From the NCBI RefSeq assembly GCF_011090385.1, contig NZ_SEWW01000001.1, positions 496,001-560,000 of the forward strand: 64,000 nt of DNA. Reading direction: 5' to 3'. This DNA comes from Aquirufa beregesia (lineage in GTDB: Bacteria; Bacteroidota; Bacteroidia; Cytophagales; Spirosomataceae). Each line of letters begins with the position of its first letter. The stretch's first letter is position 1. Shown in pieces: positions 61,013-64,000 of the stretch. The notes under the pieces are model-generated. The model saw only the letters and a program-made list of their open reading frames with translations. It made no database searches and was not told the origin of the DNA. The position numbers and the translations under genes are program-made.

Positions 61013-62217
61013 TGGAGAATCAAATCAAAATACAGTCGAGTGCCCCCATGTCGGGTTTTCAAATATTAATGGTAGCCTTGTGCTTTTTAATGAATTTCAA
61101 TGATGGGATAGACGTATTAATTGTGTCTTTTTCCAGCTCTGAAATCATTCGAGAATTTGGTTTATCCAAATCAGAAATGGGCTATATTTTCAGTGCAGGC
61201 TTAGCAGGTATGACCTTAGGATGCTTTTCTTTAGCGCCTTTGGCCGACAAACATGGCAGAAGAAAAATCTTTTTGATTTCTTTGATCATGATAAGCATTG
61301 GGATGTTTGGAGTAGCATCTTCTCAAGCCTATTTACCCATTTTGGCTTGGCGTTTTTTAACAGGATTGGGAATTGGAGGAATATTACCTACCATCACCAC
61401 CACTGCCGCAGAATATTCCAATGATAAATACCGAGATTTTAATGTAGGTTTAATTCAGGCTGGATGGCCCATAGGAGCCATATTAACGGGTCTTATTTGT
61501 GCCGATTTAATTCCCATAAAAGGATGGCATTATGCCTTCTTTCTAGCAGGTTGTTTTTCTGCCATGATGACAGTTTTGGTATTCTTTGTCATGAAAGATT
61601 CAGAAGAATTTCAAAGTAAAAAAATAGAAGAACAAGGGGTAAAAGTCTTATTAACCGAGGAGTTAAAACCTAATACATGGCGACTCTGGTTAGCTGCATT
61701 TTTTGGATTTATGACCTTGTATACCGTCATGAGTTGGGTTCCTACCATTGCCAAAGATTCAGGAATGCCCTTTGAATTAGCTACTTATGTGGGTATTTCC
61801 CTTAACATTGGAGCCGCTATTGGTTCTTCGTCCATCGGTGCTTTGGGATCAAAATTCGGATTAAAGAAAATACATGTTATGTATATGTTGTCTGCCTTTA
61901 CCGTCATGCAATTATACGCTTTTTTACCCTTGAACACCCTACTCATATTTGTCTTGGTGATGTTCATTGGCGTATTTGCACAAGGTGGATTTAATGGTAT
62001 CTGGCCTATATTATCCCGTATTTATCCCACGTCCATTCGTGCTACGGGAGTTGGCTACACGGTGGGTATTGGTCGACTAGGTGCCATTTTAGGGCCTGCC
62101 GTATTCGGAATTTTATCGGATAACCACGTGAGTAATACGGTGCTGTTTGTATTATTTTCTTTACCACTATTAGTGATGGGTTTGATCATTCGTACTTTAC
62201 CTTCCGATAAATTATGA
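61012..62217 (+). CDS. MFS transporter, aromatic-acid/H+ symporter (AAHS)-like
   Basis: 401 residues, twelve helices. DGIDVLIVSFSSSEI near helix 1 and PLADKHGRRKI between helices 2 and 3 match the AAHS/sugar-acid MFS group, and GIGGILPTITTTAAEY is the helix 4 signature. The substrate is likely a small organic or aromatic acid, perhaps the product of the upstream hydrolase. It overlaps the dehydrogenase gene by 4 bp. Confidence 0.9.
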   Translation: MENQIKIQSSAPMSGFQILMVALCFLMNFNDGIDVLIVSFSSSEIIREFGLSKSEMGYIFSAGLAGMTLGCFSLAPLADKHGRRKIFLISLIMISIGMFGVASSQAYLPILAWRFLTGLGIGGILPTITTTAAEYSNDKYRDFNVGLIQAGWPIGAILTGLICADLIPIKGWHYAFFLAGCFSAMMTVLVFFVMKDSEEFQSKKIEEQGVKVLLTEELKPNTWRLWLAAFFGFMTLYTVMSWVPTIAKDSGMPFELATYVGISLNIGAAIGSSSIGALGSKFGLKKIHVMYMLSAFTVMQLYAFLPLNTLLIFVLVMFIGVFAQGGFNGIWPILSRIYPTSIRATGVGYTVGIGRLGAILGPAVFGILSDNHVSNTVLFVLFSLPLLVMGLIIRTLPSDKL

Positions 62218-63206
62218 AAGCAGCCGTATTAGAAAGCCCCAAAAATATACAAGTTCAAGACCTAGAAAAACCCATTCCACAAGCGAATGAATTATTGATT
62301 CGTTTGAGGTCGACAGGGATTTGTGGTTCAGATGTGCATTTATTCTTAGGCGATCGATTGTTGCCTGTTCCCACAGTACTTGGCCACGAAGGTCTTGGGT
62401 ATGTGGAAGCCGTAGGTGCTTACGTGGAAGGGTTCCATAAAGGACAAAGAGTGGTGATTGAACCCAATATCCCATGCGGTACTTGTCGATTTTGTTTACA
62501 AGGCAAAGGAAACATCTGTCCCAATAAGCAAGTCATAGGTGTTAATTCACCTGGTTGTTTTGCTGAGTACGTCTGTTTAGACGCTGATTTTTGTTGGAAA
62601 TTACCTGATTCCATCACTGATGAAGATGCCGTTTGTATCGAACCTTTGGCGGTTGCCGTTCATGCCTTGCACGTTAGTTCTGCCCCCAAGCAAGCCCATA
62701 TAGCTATATTTGGTTTAGGGGCCATTGGATTATTGCTCTGCCAATTATCCCTAACGAAAGGCTACCAAGTTTGGGTAAAAGATTTGAATGAAGAAAAACA
62801 AGTCTTGGCAGAAGCTATGGGAGCAAGAATATTGCCTACAGAAGGATTAGAGGCATTTTTATATGATCGGGAGATAGCTGCCATTTTTGATTGTGTAGGT
62901 GTGGCCAAAGCCACCAATTTAATCTTAGAAACAGCACCTAGAGGCTCAGAAATCATCTTAGTTGGGCTAGCCAATGAATCAGCGCAGTTTGTGCCATTAA
63001 AAATCGCGAGAGAGGGGATTTCCATATTACCTTCCATCATTTATGATCACCCGAATGACTTTGCTGAAACGATTGAACTAATTGCTCAAGATAAAATCCA
63101 TCCTGGTCAAATTATTTCAGGACGTTTTCCTTTGAATAGGATAGGGGAAGCCATGGCTTTGGCTGTGAGTGGAAAAGCTACGAAGGTCGTTTTGGATATG
63201 GAATAA
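62214..63206 (+). CDS. Zinc-binding medium-chain alcohol dehydrogenase
   Basis: 330 residues. The catalytic-zinc motif TGICGSDVHLF with LGHEGLGYVEAVG, the structural-zinc cysteines PCGTCRFCLQGKGNIC and the Rossmann GLGAIGLLLCQL are all intact. It resembles sorbitol/threonine dehydrogenase-type enzymes that oxidise a polyol or sugar alcohol with NAD. Together with the hydrolase and MFS genes it may take up and oxidise an imported substrate. Confidence 0.93.
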   Translation: MKAAVLESPKNIQVQDLEKPIPQANELLIRLRSTGICGSDVHLFLGDRLLPVPTVLGHEGLGYVEAVGAYVEGFHKGQRVVIEPNIPCGTCRFCLQGKGNICPNKQVIGVNSPGCFAEYVCLDADFCWKLPDSITDEDAVCIEPLAVAVHALHVSSAPKQAHIAIFGLGAIGLLLCQLSLTKGYQVWVKDLNEEKQVLAEAMGARILPTEGLEAFLYDREIAAIFDCVGVAKATNLILETAPRGSEIILVGLANESAQFVPLKIAREGISILPSIIYDHPNDFAETIELIAQDKIHPGQIISGRFPLNRIGEAMALAVSGKATKVVLDME

Positions 63207-63253
63207 GGAGTAACCCTTTCATCAATTACTATTTCAAAGTATTTTAAAACGTG

Positions 63254-63466
63254 TTAACAGCAATCAATTCCTTGCTGCATGGGAGGGCATGGAACAGTTC
63301 CATAGCTACAAAACACACAGCAATCTCCTGGCTTGGGTTTCAACATTTCTCCACAAAAGGTACAGACATAAAAATATTGACAGGCATTTTCTGGCATGAT
63401 TTCTGTTGCCTGATGAGCGCAATGCGGACAGGTGATGATGGATGCTACAATGATGGCTTTTGACAT
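63254..63466 (-). CDS. Small Cys-rich putative metal-binding protein
   Basis: 70 residues with eleven or so cysteines: CPHC near residue 13, CTFC near 34, GDCCVFCSYG, PCPP and a final CC. The GDCCVFCSYG motif is shared by small uncharacterised proteins often near heavy-metal genes. It is a likely zinc-ribbon or metal-buffer protein. It is convergent with the alcohol dehydrogenase and divergent from a TolC-like gene. Confidence 0.75.
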   Translation of the reverse strand: MSKAIIVASIITCPHCAHQATEIMPENACQYFYVCTFCGEMLKPKPGDCCVFCSYGTVPCPPMQQGIDCC

Positions 63467-63664
63467 TTGAGAGAAACATTGCTGCTTCAGTTAAGTAAAA
63501 TCAATGGAAATATGGACAAATTATACGGCTTTTTTGACAAATGATGTACTTGTTTACTCGTTACTTGGGAAATTAGAAGGCCAGTCAAAGAATGTCACTC
63601 ACATAATCCTCAGAATAAAGGATGTCATTTACCCATTCTAAACTATTGCATTTTTGGCTTTTTC

Positions 63665-63716
63665 CGTGACTATTATCACAACTTAAGTGCGATCCTTCGC
63701 CGTAATAAAAGTCACG
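63665..63716. promoter_or_regulatory. Inverted repeat upstream of the TolC-like gene
   Basis: CGTGACTATTAT (63665-63676) and ATAAAAGTCACG (63705-63716) pair with a single mismatch and a 28-nt spacer. The right arm adjoins a candidate -33 element, so it may be an operator. Confidence 0.45.
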
Positions 63717-63745
63717 TTTAGCTATAAATAAGCCTCATACATTTG
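63717..63745 (+). promoter_or_regulatory. Candidate promoter of the TolC-like gene
   Basis: TACATTTG at 63738-63745 matches the Bacteroidota -7 box TAnnTTTG exactly. TTTA at 63717-63720, 17 bp upstream, is a weak -33 match. The start codon is 20 bp further on. Confidence 0.4.
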
Positions 63746-63764
63746 CATCATAAATTTTATATGT

Positions 63765-64000
63765 ATGCAAAAACACCATCCATTATCAAGTTCTTCAAAG
63801 GGGCACATTTTAAAAATTGTATTTTTCTTTGTTTTAGGATTTAATGTGTCCGCTCAAATAGCGGAGCGCCCATTAAGTCTGCAAAAAGCTTTGGAGCAAG
63901 CAATTCTTCAAAATAAGCAACTTGGAGTCGCCCAATTAGACGTAGATTTAGCTAAGTCTAAATTTAAACAAACAGAAGCTATATGGCTACCCCAAGTAAA
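63765..64000 (+). CDS. TolC-family outer-membrane efflux protein, 3' end cut by window edge
   Basis: 78 residues are visible from the ATG at 63765 (an ATG at 63761 is in a frame that stops after 27 codons). There is a signal peptide (IVFFFVLGFNVSAQ) and then LSLQKALEQAILQNKQLGVAQLDVDLAKSKFKQ, the helical-repeat start of TolC-type channels (OEP family). It is probably the first gene of an efflux operon that continues past the window. A Cys-rich metal protein sits upstream, so metal efflux is a possibility. Confidence 0.82.
   Translation, partial: MQKHHPLSSSSKGHILKIVFFFVLGFNVSAQIAERPLSLQKALEQAILQNKQLGVAQLDVDLAKSKFKQTEAIWLPQV

Overview
The window looks like chromosomal DNA of a low-GC member of the Bacteroidota, most plausibly an aerobic Cytophagales bacterium (Aquirufa/Spirosoma-like; the order is inference). 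Evidence: a fused CcoN-CcoO with a single-heme CcoP, a DUF3127 protein, Tat-exported Gfo/Idh/MocA enzymes, lipoprotein signals, weak Shine-Dalgarno sites and one good Bacteroidota-type promoter (TTG-N19-TAnnTTTG) in front of tRNA-Leu. No phage, insertion sequence, plasmid or CRISPR genes were seen. Gene packing is tight: six convergent gene pairs overlap at their 3' ends.

Layout. 1-14.3 kb is mostly housekeeping: cation efflux (cut by the window edge), NUDIX, surE, nucleoside phosphorylase, a Gre-like protein, a class C beta-lactamase-like hydrolase, trhO, tRNA-Leu(GAG), DUF3127, pirin, a lipoprotein, a GNAT next to phoH, dnaB, rlmD and an SDR. 14.5-26 kb is a complete cbb3 oxidase locus (ccoI, ccoS, ccoNO, ccoQ, ccoP, a DUF2892 protein, ccoG, ccoH, a TauE/SafE-like protein). 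It is flanked by a stand-alone cyclic-nucleotide-binding-domain protein and a PAS histidine kinase paired with a receiver-Crp/Fnr hybrid regulator. ccoS and ccoQ are short genes read directly from the sequence. 26-31.8 kb has a penicillin-acylase-family hydrolase and a large HEAT-repeat c-type cytochrome lipoprotein. 31.8-38.4 kb encodes a small acidic exported protein, a SulP transporter and DabA-DabB, a probable inorganic-carbon uptake module. 38.5-45.2 kb is a four-gene glycan operon (GH30, Gfo/Idh/MocA, sialate O-acetylesterase, PIG-L deacetylase).

45.4-49.3 kb is an acyl-CoA operon: SDR, acyl-CoA dehydrogenase, APH-type kinase and 3-hydroxyacyl-CoA dehydrogenase. Its content matches the ACAD10/11 or Lva route for 4-hydroxyacyl-CoAs. 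A divergent quinone oxidoreductase, a Tat-exported alpha/beta hydrolase and a DUF1801 protein follow. 52.2-56.7 kb has an LTA-synthase-like membrane enzyme facing an unrecognised membrane-anchored protein and a YaiO-type outer-membrane protein. 56.7-57.4 kb is gene-free and rich in repeats. 57.4-63.2 kb has a ThuA protein, an M28 peptidase and a hydrolase-MFS-alcohol dehydrogenase operon. The window ends with a tiny Cys-rich protein and the start of a TolC-family outer-membrane protein.

The most notable signals are: (1) the SulP-DabA-DabB module with its acidic companion gene and internal hairpin; (2) the split ACAD10/11-like operon; (3) regulators around the cbb3 locus that suggest oxygen or redox control; and (4) a family of intergenic inverted repeats that run into the stop codons and last codons of several unrelated genes, plus a 36-bp composite direct repeat bracketing a GC-richer non-coding block at 57 kb. 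All calls come from reading the sequence by eye; no database search was run.
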